Notes under the pieces: model-generated
Told to the model about the DNA's origin: nothing
Seen by the model: the letters and a program-made list of their open reading frames with translations, nothing else
Database searches by the model: none
Assembly: GCF_032823475.1 (NCBI RefSeq)
Contig: NZ_CP127915.1
Location: forward strand, 806,001-870,000
Direction: 5' to 3'
DNA from: Acinetobacter sp. SAAs474
GTDB lineage: Bacteria; Pseudomonadota; Gammaproteobacteria; Pseudomonadales; Moraxellaceae
Length of the DNA stretch: 64,000 bases
In this document: positions 1 through 9,269 of the stretch, piece by piece
How positions within the stretch are numbered: position 1 is the first letter of the stretch
Layout of the letters: the number at the start of each line of letters is the position of its first letter
Translations under genes and position numbers: made by a program

Positions 1-285
1 TCGATTACAGAAGGCTTTCCCAATGTTTTGGTTGAAGCCATGGCATCTGGTTTACCGTGTATCAGTACGGATGTCGGTGATGCTGCTTATATTGTGCAAA
101 ATATCGGTGAAATTGTTGCACCACGTGATGTTCAGGGATTGGTACAGGCGATTTTAAATTATCTACAGTTATCGACCAGTGAAAAACTACAACTTAAACA
201 GGCTGCGCGGCAGCGGGTGACAGGTCATTTTTCGATTGAATCGGTCAGTCAGCAATATCTTGATGTCTGGAGCAAGAGTCAATGA
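1..285 (+). CDS. GT4-type glycosyltransferase, C-terminal part (cut by window start)
   Basis: The reading frame is open from base 1, so the 5' part lies outside the window; 94 residues are visible. They begin SITEGFPNVLVEAMASGLP and continue STDVGDA, the conserved nucleotide-sugar binding stretch (E-G-x-P...EAMA.G.P) of GT-B fold family 4 transferases, followed by a typical helical C-terminus. The stop overlaps the ATG of the next gene (ATGA, 282-285), so the two are translationally coupled. By context it adds one sugar to the lipid-linked capsule repeat unit on the cytoplasmic face of the inner membrane. The sugar specificity cannot be read from this fragment. Confidence 0.85.
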   Translation, partial: SITEGFPNVLVEAMASGLPCISTDVGDAAYIVQNIGEIVAPRDVQGLVQAILNYLQLSTSEKLQLKQAARQRVTGHFSIESVSQQYLDVWSKSQ

Positions 286-1421
286 AATTTCTAATGATCA
301 GTAGCTATTTACCGTCTGTACTCAATTTTCGAGGTAAATTACTGGCAGCCATTCAAAGCAAAGGCTTTGAGATCCATATTATTGCACCAGATTTAGCTGA
401 ATTTCCTGATCAATTACGGCAGTTACAGCAACTGGGCTATCATGTCCATGCTATTAATATGCAACGTACTGGGACCAATCCGATTCAGGATCTAAAAACA
501 TGTTTTGCACTGTGGCAATGTATTAAAAAAATTAAGCCAGATTATATGCTGGCCTATACCATTAAACCGGTTATTTATGGTGGCCTTGCTGCATGGTTGG
601 CTAAAGTACCGCAGCGTTTTGCCTTAATTACGGGTCTTGGTTATGCCTTCCAAAATGTGGACAGTGCAGCACCAACTGCTTTGCAAAAATTGGTTTATCA
701 TCTATATGCACAGGCATTAAAACATGCCACTCGGGTATTTTTTCAAAATCCAGATGATTTGGCTTTATTTCAACGGCTAAATTTATTAGCAGCACATACT
801 GCTACGGCTGTGGTCAATGGTTCGGGAGTCAATGTTCGCGAGTTTGATGTGGTGGCTTTACCCTGTCAGCCAACAGGGCAGCCCAAAGCGGTCTTTTTAA
901 TGATTGCACGTTTGCTTGGTGATAAAGGTGTTCGTGAATACGCTCAGGCAGCCCGCCGTATTAAAGCACATTATCCTGATGCCGAATTTCATCTGGTTGG
1001 CTGGATTGACGATAATCCAGCAGCAATTGAGGCAAGCGAATTAGACAGTTGGATCAGTGAAAATATCTTGCACTATTGGGGGAAACTCAGTGATGTTAAA
1101 CCTGCAATTGCTGCATGTTCGGTCTATGTTTTACCTTCCTATCGTGAGGGGACACCACGGACCGTATTAGAGGCGATGGCGATGGGACGTGCCATTATTA
1201 CCACCGATGCACCGGGGTGTCGTGAAACTGTCATTGACGGTAAAAATGGTTATCTGGTGGCGGTTAAATCTGTCGATGATCTGGTGGTTGCCATGCAATC
1301 CTTGATTGAAAATCCTATGTTAATTTCCAGCATGGGACAATGTTCCAGAGAAATTGCTTTAAATAAGTATGATGTTGAACAGGTCAATCAGCAGATGCTC
1401 GATAAAATGGGGATTCACTGA
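282..1421 (+). CDS. GT4-family glycosyltransferase of the capsule locus
   Basis: A 379-residue GT-B fold enzyme. The N-terminal half carries an acceptor-domain start (MKFLMISSYLPSVLNFRGKL) and a KPVIYG segment near residue 95. The C-terminal half has a PSYREGTPR / EAMAMGRAIITTDAPGCRE block around residues 285-310 that binds the nucleotide sugar. Proteins of this shape act as N-acetylgalactosaminyl- or similar transferases on undecaprenyl-diphosphate-bacillosamine (PglA type), which fits the bacillosamine genes directly downstream, but the donor is an inference. It overlaps its neighbours by 4 bases upstream and 1 base downstream (TGATG), so it is part of one operon. A related GT4 gene lies at 13038-14174. 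Confidence 0.88.
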   Translation: MKFLMISSYLPSVLNFRGKLLAAIQSKGFEIHIIAPDLAEFPDQLRQLQQLGYHVHAINMQRTGTNPIQDLKTCFALWQCIKKIKPDYMLAYTIKPVIYGGLAAWLAKVPQRFALITGLGYAFQNVDSAAPTALQKLVYHLYAQALKHATRVFFQNPDDLALFQRLNLLAAHTATAVVNGSGVNVREFDVVALPCQPTGQPKAVFLMIARLLGDKGVREYAQAARRIKAHYPDAEFHLVGWIDDNPAAIEASELDSWISENILHYWGKLSDVKPAIAACSVYVLPSYREGTPRTVLEAMAMGRAIITTDAPGCRETVIDGKNGYLVAVKSVDDLVVAMQSLIENPMLISSMGQCSREIALNKYDVEQVNQQMLDKMGIH

Positions 1422-2029
1422 TGTTAAAACGTATGTTGGATATTGTGATTGCATCTAGCGCTTTGCTGATTTTATCGCCTTTGTATGTCTGGGTGGCATA
1501 TAAAGTGAAAAAAAACTTGGGATCTCCAGTACTTTTTCGTCAGCTACGTCCGGGGCTACATGGTCAACCTTTTGAAATGATTAAATTTCGCACCATGAAA
1601 GATGCGGTTGATGCACAAGGTGATCCATTGCCAGATGCGGCACGTTTAATACCTTTTGGTCGAATGCTTCGTGCCACCAGTCTGGATGAAATGCCAGAGC
1701 TCTGGAATGTGCTTAAAGGTGAAATGAGTATTGTTGGGCCACGGCCATTATTGATGGAGTATTTACCTTTATATAATCCAGAGCAGGCCAAGCGTCATCA
1801 AGTTCGTCCGGGAATGACCGGTTATGCACAGATTAATGGACGCAATGCTATTTCTTGGGAAGAAAAATTTCAACTCGATACTTGGTATGTCGAACACCAA
1901 TCTTTATGGCTTGATGTTAAAATCATGTGTAAAACCGTCAAAAAAGTGTTGATGAAAGAAGATATTCATGCAGCAGGTGAGGTGACCATGTCTAAATTTA
2001 CCGGTACAGTGGATCAAGATCATGACTAG
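1421..2029 (+). CDS. itrB: Initiating sugar-phosphate transferase (PglC/ItrB/WeeH type)
   Basis: A 202-residue small polyisoprenyl-phosphate hexose-1-phosphate transferase of the bacterial sugar transferase family. One N-terminal hydrophobic reentrant helix (about residues 4-28) is followed by the conserved KFRTM, SLDEMPELWNVLKGEMS and VGPRPLL motifs and by RPGMTGYAQINGRN. It is expected to move a sugar phosphate from a UDP-sugar to undecaprenyl phosphate at the inner membrane, the first step of repeat-unit synthesis. The next three genes make UDP-N,N'-diacetylbacillosamine (QuiNAc4NAc), so that sugar is the likely substrate; in Acinetobacter loci this enzyme type is called ItrB or WeeH. The start overlaps the previous stop and the end overlaps the next start. 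A second initiating transferase is encoded at 22772. Confidence 0.9.
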   Translation: MLKRMLDIVIASSALLILSPLYVWVAYKVKKNLGSPVLFRQLRPGLHGQPFEMIKFRTMKDAVDAQGDPLPDAARLIPFGRMLRATSLDEMPELWNVLKGEMSIVGPRPLLMEYLPLYNPEQAKRHQVRPGMTGYAQINGRNAISWEEKFQLDTWYVEHQSLWLDVKIMCKTVKKVLMKEDIHAAGEVTMSKFTGTVDQDHD

Positions 2030-2678
2030 ACTGTATGCCGTCTATGGCGCTTCGGGGTGTGGACGCAGTCTGATGCCTGTAGCGCGTCAACAACTGGCAC
2101 GTGAACAGCAGCACGCTGAAATTGTGTTTATTGATGATGGACTCAGCCAAATCAGTGATATCAATGGCCATCGTGCGATGAATTATGCCATGTTTCAGGC
2201 ACAAACTGCCGATGAGAAATGGGTCTTGTTGGCGATTGCCAATAGTCAGATACGTGCGCAGTTGGCACAGCGTTTGGTTGCTGATGATATTCGGCTGTGG
2301 TCAGTATTTGCAGATAACATGCTGTGTATGGATCAAACGGAGATTGCTGCAGGCGCAGCGATCAGCCCTTTTGTCACGCTTGCCTCAAATGTGAAAATTG
2401 GTCAATGTTTTCATGCCAATTTATATAGTTATGTCGAGCATGATTGTGTGATTGGGGATTTTGTCACCTTTGCACCTGGCGTAAAATGTAATGGCAATAT
2501 TCATATTCATGATCATGCCTATATCGGTGCTGGTGCCATCATTAAACAGGGTACACCCGCTCAACCTTTGATTATTGGTGCTGGTGCTGTGGTGGGTATG
2601 GGAGCGATTGTGACTAAAAGTGTACCTGCTGGTGTAACTGTGGTGGGTAATCCTGCTCGTATCATTGAGCCTAAATAG
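2022..2678 (+). CDS. qhbB: UDP-N-acetylbacillosamine N-acetyltransferase (PglD/WeeI type)
   Basis: A 218-residue two-domain enzyme. Residues 1 to about 85 form a PglD-type N-terminal UDP-sugar binding domain (YGASGCGRSL near the start). From about residue 105 there are hexapeptide repeats of a left-handed beta helix, ending VVGNPARII. The HD pair at residues 140-141 matches the catalytic His and its neighbour in PglD-family enzymes. It transfers acetyl from acetyl-CoA to the 4-amino group of the UDP-sugar made by the next two genes. WeeI from A. baumannii is the known relative. The start overlaps the transferase stop by 8 bases. Confidence 0.9.
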   Translation: MTRLYAVYGASGCGRSLMPVARQQLAREQQHAEIVFIDDGLSQISDINGHRAMNYAMFQAQTADEKWVLLAIANSQIRAQLAQRLVADDIRLWSVFADNMLCMDQTEIAAGAAISPFVTLASNVKIGQCFHANLYSYVEHDCVIGDFVTFAPGVKCNGNIHIHDHAYIGAGAIIKQGTPAQPLIIGAGAVVGMGAIVTKSVPAGVTVVGNPARIIEPK

Positions 2679-2700
2679 ATTTTAACGCTGGAAAAATTTA

Positions 2701-3870
2701 ATGTTAAATACTGCATTTGAACCATGGCCGAGTTTTACGCAAACTGAAGCTGACGCGGTATCCAAGGTGCTATTGTCCAATCAGGTGAACTATTGGACAG
2801 GACAGCACTGTCGTGAATTTGAAAAAGAATTTGCCCAGTTTGTCGGTACGAAATTTGCGATTGCACTCTCAAATGGTACTGTTGCATTAGATTTGGCCCT
2901 GCATGCTTTAGGGATTGGCGCAGGTGATGAGGTGATTGTCACTTCACGTACTTTCTTGGCATCAGCAAGTTCGATTGTCAATGCGGGTGCTGCACCTGTA
3001 TTTGCTGATGTTGAGCTTGATTCACAAAATATTTCACGCCGTAGCATCGAAGCCGTATTAACGCCCAAAACCAAGGCCATTATTTGTGTGCATTTGGCTG
3101 GCTGGATGTGCGATATGGATCCAATTATGGCATTGGCCAAAGAAAAAGGCCTATATGTGATTGAAGATTGTGCACAAGCACATGGTGCTCAATATAAAGG
3201 TCGTGCTGCAGGTTCGATTGGTCATGTTGCGGCATGGTCATTCTGCCAAGATAAAATTATGACCACAGGGGGCGAAGGAGGAATGGTCACCACCAACGAT
3301 GAAGCCTTGTGGAAAAGCATGTGGTCTTATAAGGATCATGGTAAAAATTACGACAGTGTTTATCACACTCAGCATCCAGCAGGTTTTCGCTGGTTACATG
3401 ATTCCTTTGGTACCAACTGGCGGATGATGGAAATGCAAGCCGTGATTGGCCGGATTCAACTGACTCATATGCCACAGTGGACTGCACAGCGTCAGCACAA
3501 TGCACAGCGTATTCTGGCTGCTTTTCAACCGCATGCTTTATTTCAGGTCAATCAGCCTGATGCAGATTATGTCCATGCCTATTATAAATGTTATGTACAG
3601 GTGGATGTGGATGCATTACCTCAAGGGTGGTCTCGTGATCGCATTATGCATGACATCAATGCACTGGGTGTGCCGTGTTTCAGTGGTTCATGTTCTGAAG
3701 TGTATTTAGAAAAAGCATTTGATGCCACACCATGGCGGCCAAAACAGCGTTTAGTCAATGCCAAGCAGTTGGGTGAGAATAGTTTGATGTTTTTAGTCCA
3801 TCCAACCTTATCTGAGGCCAGTATTCAGAAAACAGTTGCAGTAATTCAGCAGGTCATTGGTCAAATTTAA
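2701..3870 (+). CDS. qhbA: UDP-4-amino-4,6-dideoxy-GlcNAc aminotransferase (PglE/WeeJ type)
   Basis: A 389-residue PLP enzyme of the DegT/DnrJ/EryC1/StrS family. The expected family features are present: SNGTVALDLAL for phosphate binding, EDCAQAHGA with the PLP-ring Asp (about residue 156), and the Schiff-base lysine in SFCQDKIMTTGGEGG (about K185). It should aminate the 4-keto sugar made by the dehydratase encoded next, using glutamate as donor. It starts 22 bases after the acetyltransferase and is in the same operon. Confidence 0.92.
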   Translation: MLNTAFEPWPSFTQTEADAVSKVLLSNQVNYWTGQHCREFEKEFAQFVGTKFAIALSNGTVALDLALHALGIGAGDEVIVTSRTFLASASSIVNAGAAPVFADVELDSQNISRRSIEAVLTPKTKAIICVHLAGWMCDMDPIMALAKEKGLYVIEDCAQAHGAQYKGRAAGSIGHVAAWSFCQDKIMTTGGEGGMVTTNDEALWKSMWSYKDHGKNYDSVYHTQHPAGFRWLHDSFGTNWRMMEMQAVIGRIQLTHMPQWTAQRQHNAQRILAAFQPHALFQVNQPDADYVHAYYKCYVQVDVDALPQGWSRDRIMHDINALGVPCFSGSCSEVYLEKAFDATPWRPKQRLVNAKQLGENSLMFLVHPTLSEASIQKTVAVIQQVIGQI

Positions 3871-3937
3871 TGGCTAATCGCGTATAATCGTCCGATATTG
3901 ATCTCCCCCTCATCTTGATTGACTTCTCGAGCCTTTA

Positions 3938-5803
3938 GTGAAAGATACTATTCGATATTTTGCATCGCTGTCACGTCGTAAAAAACAGATGTTTTGGGTG
4001 CTGATGGATCTCTGTGCTTTGCCGATAATGCTATGGCTGGTCTATGCCATTCGTCTGGCAAAACCCGATGTAGCCGTGATGCAGGGGATTGATTTTTGGT
4101 ATCTGTATGTCGGGGTGATTGGGGTTGTTATTTTTGCCTTTTTAGGGGTCTACCGCGCGATTGTACGCTCATTTAATGAAGATTATTTACTGCGTATTTT
4201 AATTGCCACCTTTATCCAGATTGTGGCTTTATATGCCATTAAAAAACTCAGTCTAGCCTTTATTCCAATGAGTATTCCATTGATGTATGGCTTTGTACTG
4301 TTTTCTTATATGTGGTGGAGTCGTGCCATTGTGCGTTATGTAACCTTACGTACATTTGCCAAAAAGCAACAACGCAAACGTGTAGCAATCTATGGCGCAG
4401 GTCTTGCGGGGCAACAGATTGCAGCAGCATTAAACCGTTCGGATGACTATTTACCGGTTTTTTTTATTGATGATAAAAAATCATTGCAAGGTCGTTCTTT
4501 AAGCGGCCTTAAAATTTATTCGGCTAAGCGTGCGCAGCATCAATTGGCTAAATTTGCCATCGAAGAAATTTTACTGGCCATGCCTTCGGTTGGGCGTATT
4601 CGTAAAAAAGAGTTGATTGAATCGTTTCAACAAAGCAATGTAAAAATCATGGAATTGCCTGGTGTGACCCAATTGGTCGATGGCCGCGTCCATGTCTCCG
4701 ATATTCGTGAGGTCGATATTATTGATTTATTGGGCCGTGATCCTGTACCACCTAAAGTTGAACTGTTAGAAAAGAATATTCAACATAAAGTCGTGATGGT
4801 GACTGGTGCGGGGGGATCGATTGGTTCTGAATTATGCCGACAGATCGTAAAACATCAGCCGAAATGTTTAATATTATTTGAAATATCGGAATTTGCACTC
4901 TATTCGATTGATCGTGAACTACAAAATTCGACAATTCAGATTGTGCCTATTTTGGGCTCAGTGACACATCAAGCCAAATTAGAACGTGTGATTGCCGAAT
5001 ATCAGGTACAGACGGTATACCATGCTGCCGCATATAAACATGTGCCTTTGGTGGAAGCCAATCCTTTTGAAGGGATTTATAATACCTCGATTGGTACTGC
5101 ACGTAGTGTCGATGCTGCGGTGAATAAGGGGGTGGAAACCTTTGTACTGATTTCAACCGATAAAGCCGTACGTCCCACTAATGTCATGGGGGCATCAAAA
5201 CGTATGGCTGAACTCTATTGCCAAGGTTTAGCCGCGATCCATCCCAAAACCCAGATTAGTATTGTGCGTTTTGGTAATGTACTAGGATCATCCGGTTCCG
5301 TAGTACCGTTATTTAAACAGCAAATTGCACAAGGTGGCCCGATTACGGTCACTGATCCTGAAGTAACCCGTTATTTTATGACCATTCCAGAAGCAGCTCA
5401 ATTGGTCATTCAGGCAGGTGCAATGGGAACAGGCGGTGATGTATTTTTACTGGATATGGGGGAGCCGATAAAAATTGTCGATTTAGCTCAACAAATGATT
5501 CGTCTTAGTGGTTTAAAACCGATTAATGAAAAGGGCATTGGCGATATTGCAATCCAGTTTACCGGACTACGTCCAGGTGAAAAGTTATATGAAGAATTAT
5601 TAATTGATGCTGAAAATGTGCAAAAAACAGCGCATGAACGAATTTTACGTTCTTATGAACATTTTTATATGTGGTCTGAAATAGATCAAATATTTCAAGA
5701 TTTAAATCAATGTGTGGATAATAATAACTTAAATTGGGTATTTCATATTTTAGAAAAATATGTTGATGGTTATCAACCCAGCAAATTTTTAAAGATATTA
5801 TGA
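3938..5803 (+). CDS. gdr: UDP-GlcNAc 4,6-dehydratase, membrane-anchored (PglF/WbpM/WeeK type)
   Basis: A 621-residue protein with a GTG start. The N-terminal third has about four membrane helices (residues 15-145) and a CoA-binding-like Rossmann fold (IYGAGLAGQQIA). The C-terminal half is an extended SDR dehydratase: NAD motif VTGAGGSIGSEL, STDKAVRPTNVMGASKR in which Met replaces the usual catalytic Tyr as in this subfamily, and RFGNVLGSSGSVVPLF. It converts UDP-GlcNAc to the 4-keto-6-deoxy sugar, the first step towards UDP-bacillosamine. It is separated by 67 bases from the upstream gene and ends the higher-GC part of the cluster; its last 150 bases are already AT-rich. Confidence 0.93.
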   Translation: MKDTIRYFASLSRRKKQMFWVLMDLCALPIMLWLVYAIRLAKPDVAVMQGIDFWYLYVGVIGVVIFAFLGVYRAIVRSFNEDYLLRILIATFIQIVALYAIKKLSLAFIPMSIPLMYGFVLFSYMWWSRAIVRYVTLRTFAKKQQRKRVAIYGAGLAGQQIAAALNRSDDYLPVFFIDDKKSLQGRSLSGLKIYSAKRAQHQLAKFAIEEILLAMPSVGRIRKKELIESFQQSNVKIMELPGVTQLVDGRVHVSDIREVDIIDLLGRDPVPPKVELLEKNIQHKVVMVTGAGGSIGSELCRQIVKHQPKCLILFEISEFALYSIDRELQNSTIQIVPILGSVTHQAKLERVIAEYQVQTVYHAAAYKHVPLVEANPFEGIYNTSIGTARSVDAAVNKGVETFVLISTDKAVRPTNVMGASKRMAELYCQGLAAIHPKTQISIVRFGNVLGSSGSVVPLFKQQIAQGGPITVTDPEVTRYFMTIPEAAQLVIQAGAMGTGGDVFLLDMGEPIKIVDLAQQMIRLSGLKPINEKGIGDIAIQFTGLRPGEKLYEELLIDAENVQKTAHERILRSYEHFYMWSEIDQIFQDLNQCVDNNNLNWVFHILEKYVDGYQPSKFLKIL

Positions 5804-5938
5804 TATTTCTAAATAAAATATGAGACATATTATTTTATAGTGATTATACTATGCCGCTATAATCAATTCATTTATTTTATAGCCTATAAGGTGACTGTTT
5901 GATTTATTAAGTAAAACTTTAAAACCAGAGCTAGAGTC
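5804..5938 (+). promoter_or_regulatory. Intergenic spacer with a possible promoter for the wzx module
   Basis: This 135-base AT-rich spacer separates the bacillosamine genes from wzx. A perfect -10 hexamer TATAAT lies at 5858-5863 but I see no good -35 box at the right distance. A separate transcript for the second module is possible but weakly supported. Confidence 0.25.
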
Positions 5939-7228
5939 ATGGACATTTTTTCTAAAAAAATCATGTCAAATTCCTTATGGATGATGCTTGAAAAGTTAGT
6001 TTCCATGATTGGACTAATTTTTGTCAATTCATATATGGCAAAATATGTAGGTCCTGAAAATTTTGGAAAAATTATTTTTGCTTCTAGTCTATTTATTTTT
6101 ATCCAAAGTATTGCTTGGTTTGGAGCACAAAATGTTTATTTAAAACGTATGAGCGAAAATAAAATATCTGGTATGCGCTTAGCAAGTGCTAATCTAAATT
6201 TTAGACGAGCATTGTTTTTCATTAGTTCAACTATTTTACTTGTTTATTTATATTTATATAATGAATTTATTGTATTTTTATTTGCACTAGCTAGTTTTAT
6301 TGCTTCTTATTATACTATTAGTGATATATTTTCTATTTATAATAATAGTCAATTAAAATCTGTTATTAATGCATTAACTAATATTTTTGGTTTAATTATT
6401 GCATTACTTGTTAGATTTTTTTTAGTTTATTATGAATTTCATCTTTATTATATGGTACTCCCAATTATACTGATTGTTGCCATTCCTTATCTATTAAGAT
6501 GGTATATTTATAAAAAAGAAAATAGTCTCTTAATCTCTTTAACTATTAAAAAATCAAAAAAATATAATATTTATTTAATAAATACAGGAGGTGCTTTATT
6601 AATTTCATCTATATCCATTGTGGTTTATAATCAAGTTTCAAATATATTTTTAGCTCAATATTCTACTTATGCCGAACTTGGTATTTATAATATAGCTATG
6701 ACTTTGGGTGGTGCTTGGGCATTTATTAATATTGCTTTAATTACCAGTTTATTCGCTAGAATTTATGCTGAAAAATCAGAAAAAAAATCTATTCAATTGT
6801 TTATTTTAACACATTATATTGTTGTTTTTGTTTCTTTTTTGGTCTATCTTTTTCTAAGGATTACTGGTGCTTGGTGGATTGAAATGCTTTATGGTTCTAA
6901 GTATCTAGATGCTGCAAAAATATTGGGATTAATTGTAATAGCTACAGCATTATCAAATATGGGAACTATTAATTATCGCTATATGATGAAATTAGGTGCC
7001 TATAAATATTTATCTATAAAAATGTTAATTATTAGTTTATTGAGTATACCAGTTTCATACTTTTTAATTATAAAATATGGCTTAGTTGGTGCGGCATATT
7101 GTTTTGTTTTAATTGAATTTTTTTCATTAACCATAGGGAATTATTTATTTAATAAAGGGGAGGTTTTTAAAATGCATTTAAAATTGCTACAACCCTATAA
7201 ATTATATTTAATTTTTACTAGGAAATAG
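5939..7228 (+). CDS. wzx: Wzx-type oligosaccharide flippase
   Basis: A 429-residue, very hydrophobic protein with about 12 predicted membrane helices and the polysaccharide-biosynthesis-protein family start (NSLWMMLEKLVSMIGLIFVNSYMA in outline; key features are the amphipathic start and the ARYLGPENFG-like segment at about residues 34-42). It is expected to flip undecaprenyl-diphosphate-linked repeat units to the periplasm. Codon use is very AT-rich (many ATA, TTA, AAA), unlike gdr just upstream, which is typical for laterally exchanged K-locus cores. It is followed after 2 bases by the ATP-grasp gene. Confidence 0.88.
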   Translation: MDIFSKKIMSNSLWMMLEKLVSMIGLIFVNSYMAKYVGPENFGKIIFASSLFIFIQSIAWFGAQNVYLKRMSENKISGMRLASANLNFRRALFFISSTILLVYLYLYNEFIVFLFALASFIASYYTISDIFSIYNNSQLKSVINALTNIFGLIIALLVRFFLVYYEFHLYYMVLPIILIVAIPYLLRWYIYKKENSLLISLTIKKSKKYNIYLINTGGALLISSISIVVYNQVSNIFLAQYSTYAELGIYNIAMTLGGAWAFINIALITSLFARIYAEKSEKKSIQLFILTHYIVVFVSFLVYLFLRITGAWWIEMLYGSKYLDAAKILGLIVIATALSNMGTINYRYMMKLGAYKYLSIKMLIISLLSIPVSYFLIIKYGLVGAAYCFVLIEFFSLTIGNYLFNKGEVFKMHLKLLQPYKLYLIFTRK

Positions 7229-7230
7229 AT

Positions 7231-8100
7231 GTGATTATATTAAAGAAAACTTATAAACATATATTGAAAATGTTACCATCAAAATATAGGGTATCTATTC
7301 AGTATTATCGTTTATTTAATATGTGGCCGAATCTTCAGAATCCTACAAATATTAATGAAAAAATTTTAAAAAGAATACTCTCTGAAAAGGATACTAAGTT
7401 TGCATTTTACGCAGATAAATATGCAGTTCGTAGTTATATCGCTGAGACAATAGGTGATCAATATTTAATTCCTTTAATTGCCGTATATTCATCTGGTCAA
7501 GAGTTAACTCAATTAACTCAGTGGGACAATATTGTAATTAAACCAACTCATGGTGCTGGTATGGTTAAAATTTTAAACCAGGAACCAACAGTGAATGAAA
7601 AAAATCAGATTATAGATTTGGCAAATAAGTGGTTAAAAGAAGATTATAGTCAATTTAGTGATGAATGGCATTATAGTTTAATTACCCCTAAATTGGTGGT
7701 TGAAAAAAAAATTACCAATATGAACGAAGCCTTAAAAGACTATAAGTTTCATCGATTTTTACAAAAAGATGGTTCATATAAACAAATATTACAAATTGTT
7801 GCTGAGCGATCAGAGCTTGGATATGAAACAGTCTTTTTTGATACTGATAATTTAGACCAAATATTGCACTCTCCATTTGGTTATGTTGAAAATTTAACAG
7901 TACATGAAAAACAATATATTCAAAAAATATTATTATTAAATCAGCAATTATGTTTAGAATATAATTATGTACGATTAGACTGGTATATTTTAAAAGACAC
8001 AATTTATTTTGGTGAAATTACATTTACTCCAGGCGCAGGTCGCAGTAAAAGCTTTGCAGGTGAATTTGGTAAAACGATGGCAAAATTATGGAATGTTTAA
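7231..8100 (+). CDS. TupA-like ATP-grasp enzyme
   Basis: A 289-residue protein with a GTG start. It matches the TupA-type ATP-grasp pattern: INEKI and [11 protein letters not shown] in the N-terminal part, a lysine-containing strand [11 protein letters not shown] (about residues 100-110), and C-terminal metal/ATP-site strands VRLDWYI and [11 protein letters not shown] (about residues 247-272). The family takes its name from teichuronopeptide synthesis, and ATP-grasp enzymes join a carboxylate to an amine. The gene is translationally coupled (TAATG) to a UDP-glucose dehydrogenase, so joining an amino acid or other amine to a uronic acid of the capsule is a reasonable inference, but the substrate is unknown. 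Confidence 0.75.
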   Translation: MIILKKTYKHILKMLPSKYRVSIQYYRLFNMWPNLQNPTNINEKILKRILSEKDTKFAFYADKYAVRSYIAETIGDQYLIPLIAVYSSGQELTQLTQWDNIVIKPTHGAGMVKILNQEPTVNEKNQIIDLANKWLKEDYSQFSDEWHYSLITPKLVVEKKITNMNEALKDYKFHRFLQKDGSYKQILQIVAERSELGYETVFFDTDNLDQILHSPFGYVENLTVHEKQYIQKILLLNQQLCLEYNYVRLDWYILKDTIYFGEITFTPGAGRSKSFAGEFGKTMAKLWNV

Positions 8101-9269
8101 TGAAGAATATAACAGTTGTTGGTACTGGCTATGTGGGGCTATCTAATGCAGTACTATTTGCACAGCAGCATCAGGTCACCAGTTTAGATATTGATGCTAC
8201 ACGTGTAGAAATGATCAATCAACGTCAATCACCGATTGTTGATGATTATATTCAAAAGGCATTGCTTGAATCTGATTTAAACTTGGTGGCAACACTTGAT
8301 AACGTCTCTGCTTATCAATCTGCTGATTATATTATTATTGCCACACCCACCAATTATGATTCAGAAACCAATTATTTTGATACCTCATCAATTGAAACGG
8401 TGATTCATGATATTTTAGCGATCAATTCAAATGCAGTGATTATTATTAAATCAACAATTCCAGTTGGTTATACTGCAAAAATTAAGGCACAGTTTAATAC
8501 TGAGCAAATTATTTTTTGTCCTGAGTTTTTACGTGAAGGTAAAGCTTTATACGATAATTTATATCCATCACGTATTATTGTTGGTGAAAAATCTATACGT
8601 GGCGAAGCAATTGCACAACTTTACTTACAAGCCACCATTGAAAAAAATGCTTTAACCTTATGTATGGACTCAACAGAAGCTGAAGCAGTTAAATTATTTT
8701 CCAATACCTATCTTGCTATGCGTGTAGCTTATTTTAATGAGCTTGATACTTATTGCGCAAAACAAGGCTTAAATAGTTTAGATATTATTTCTGGTGTAAG
8801 CTTAGATCCTCGTATTGGTAATCATTATAACAATCCTTCTTTTGGTTATGGTGGCTATTGTTTACCAAAGGATACTAAACAATTATTAGCCAATTATAAA
8901 GATGTACCACAAAACCTGATTCAAGCCATTATTCATTCTAATAAAACACGTAAACAGTTTATTGTAAAAGAAATTTTAAAAAAACGGCCAAATATAGTTG
9001 GTATTTATCGTTTAACGATGAAAGTAGGTTCAGATAATTTCCGTGATTCAGCAATTCAGGATATTATTACGGAACTTGAAGAGTATAATGTACAGATCGT
9101 TATTTATGAACCAACCTTAAAAACAGATCATTTTGAACACTATCTAGTTAATCATAATTTATCTGCATTTTTACAACAATCAGATGTTATTTTAGCCAAT
9201 CGTATACATGATGATTTAAATCCAGTTCAAGATAAAGTCTATACGCGTGACTTATTTGGGGAAAATTAA
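8100..9269 (+). CDS. ugd: UDP-glucose 6-dehydrogenase, canonical short form
   Basis: A 389-residue nucleotide-sugar dehydrogenase. I chose the ATG at 8100, which overlaps the previous stop, because the family starts [17 protein letters not shown]; an in-frame ATG at 8088 would add four residues. The NAD motif GTGYVG (residues 8-13) and the catalytic cysteine in [10 protein letters not shown] (C254) are both present. It oxidises UDP-glucose to UDP-glucuronate, so the polymer made by this module probably contains glucuronate or a derivative. A second, divergent Ugd is encoded at 24310-25566. The last base overlaps the next ATG. Confidence 0.92.
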   Translation: MKNITVVGTGYVGLSNAVLFAQQHQVTSLDIDATRVEMINQRQSPIVDDYIQKALLESDLNLVATLDNVSAYQSADYIIIATPTNYDSETNYFDTSSIETVIHDILAINSNAVIIIKSTIPVGYTAKIKAQFNTEQIIFCPEFLREGKALYDNLYPSRIIVGEKSIRGEAIAQLYLQATIEKNALTLCMDSTEAEAVKLFSNTYLAMRVAYFNELDTYCAKQGLNSLDIISGVSLDPRIGNHYNNPSFGYGGYCLPKDTKQLLANYKDVPQNLIQAIIHSNKTRKQFIVKEILKKRPNIVGIYRLTMKVGSDNFRDSAIQDIITELEEYNVQIVIYEPTLKTDHFEHYLVNHNLSAFLQQSDVILANRIHDDLNPVQDKVYTRDLFGEN

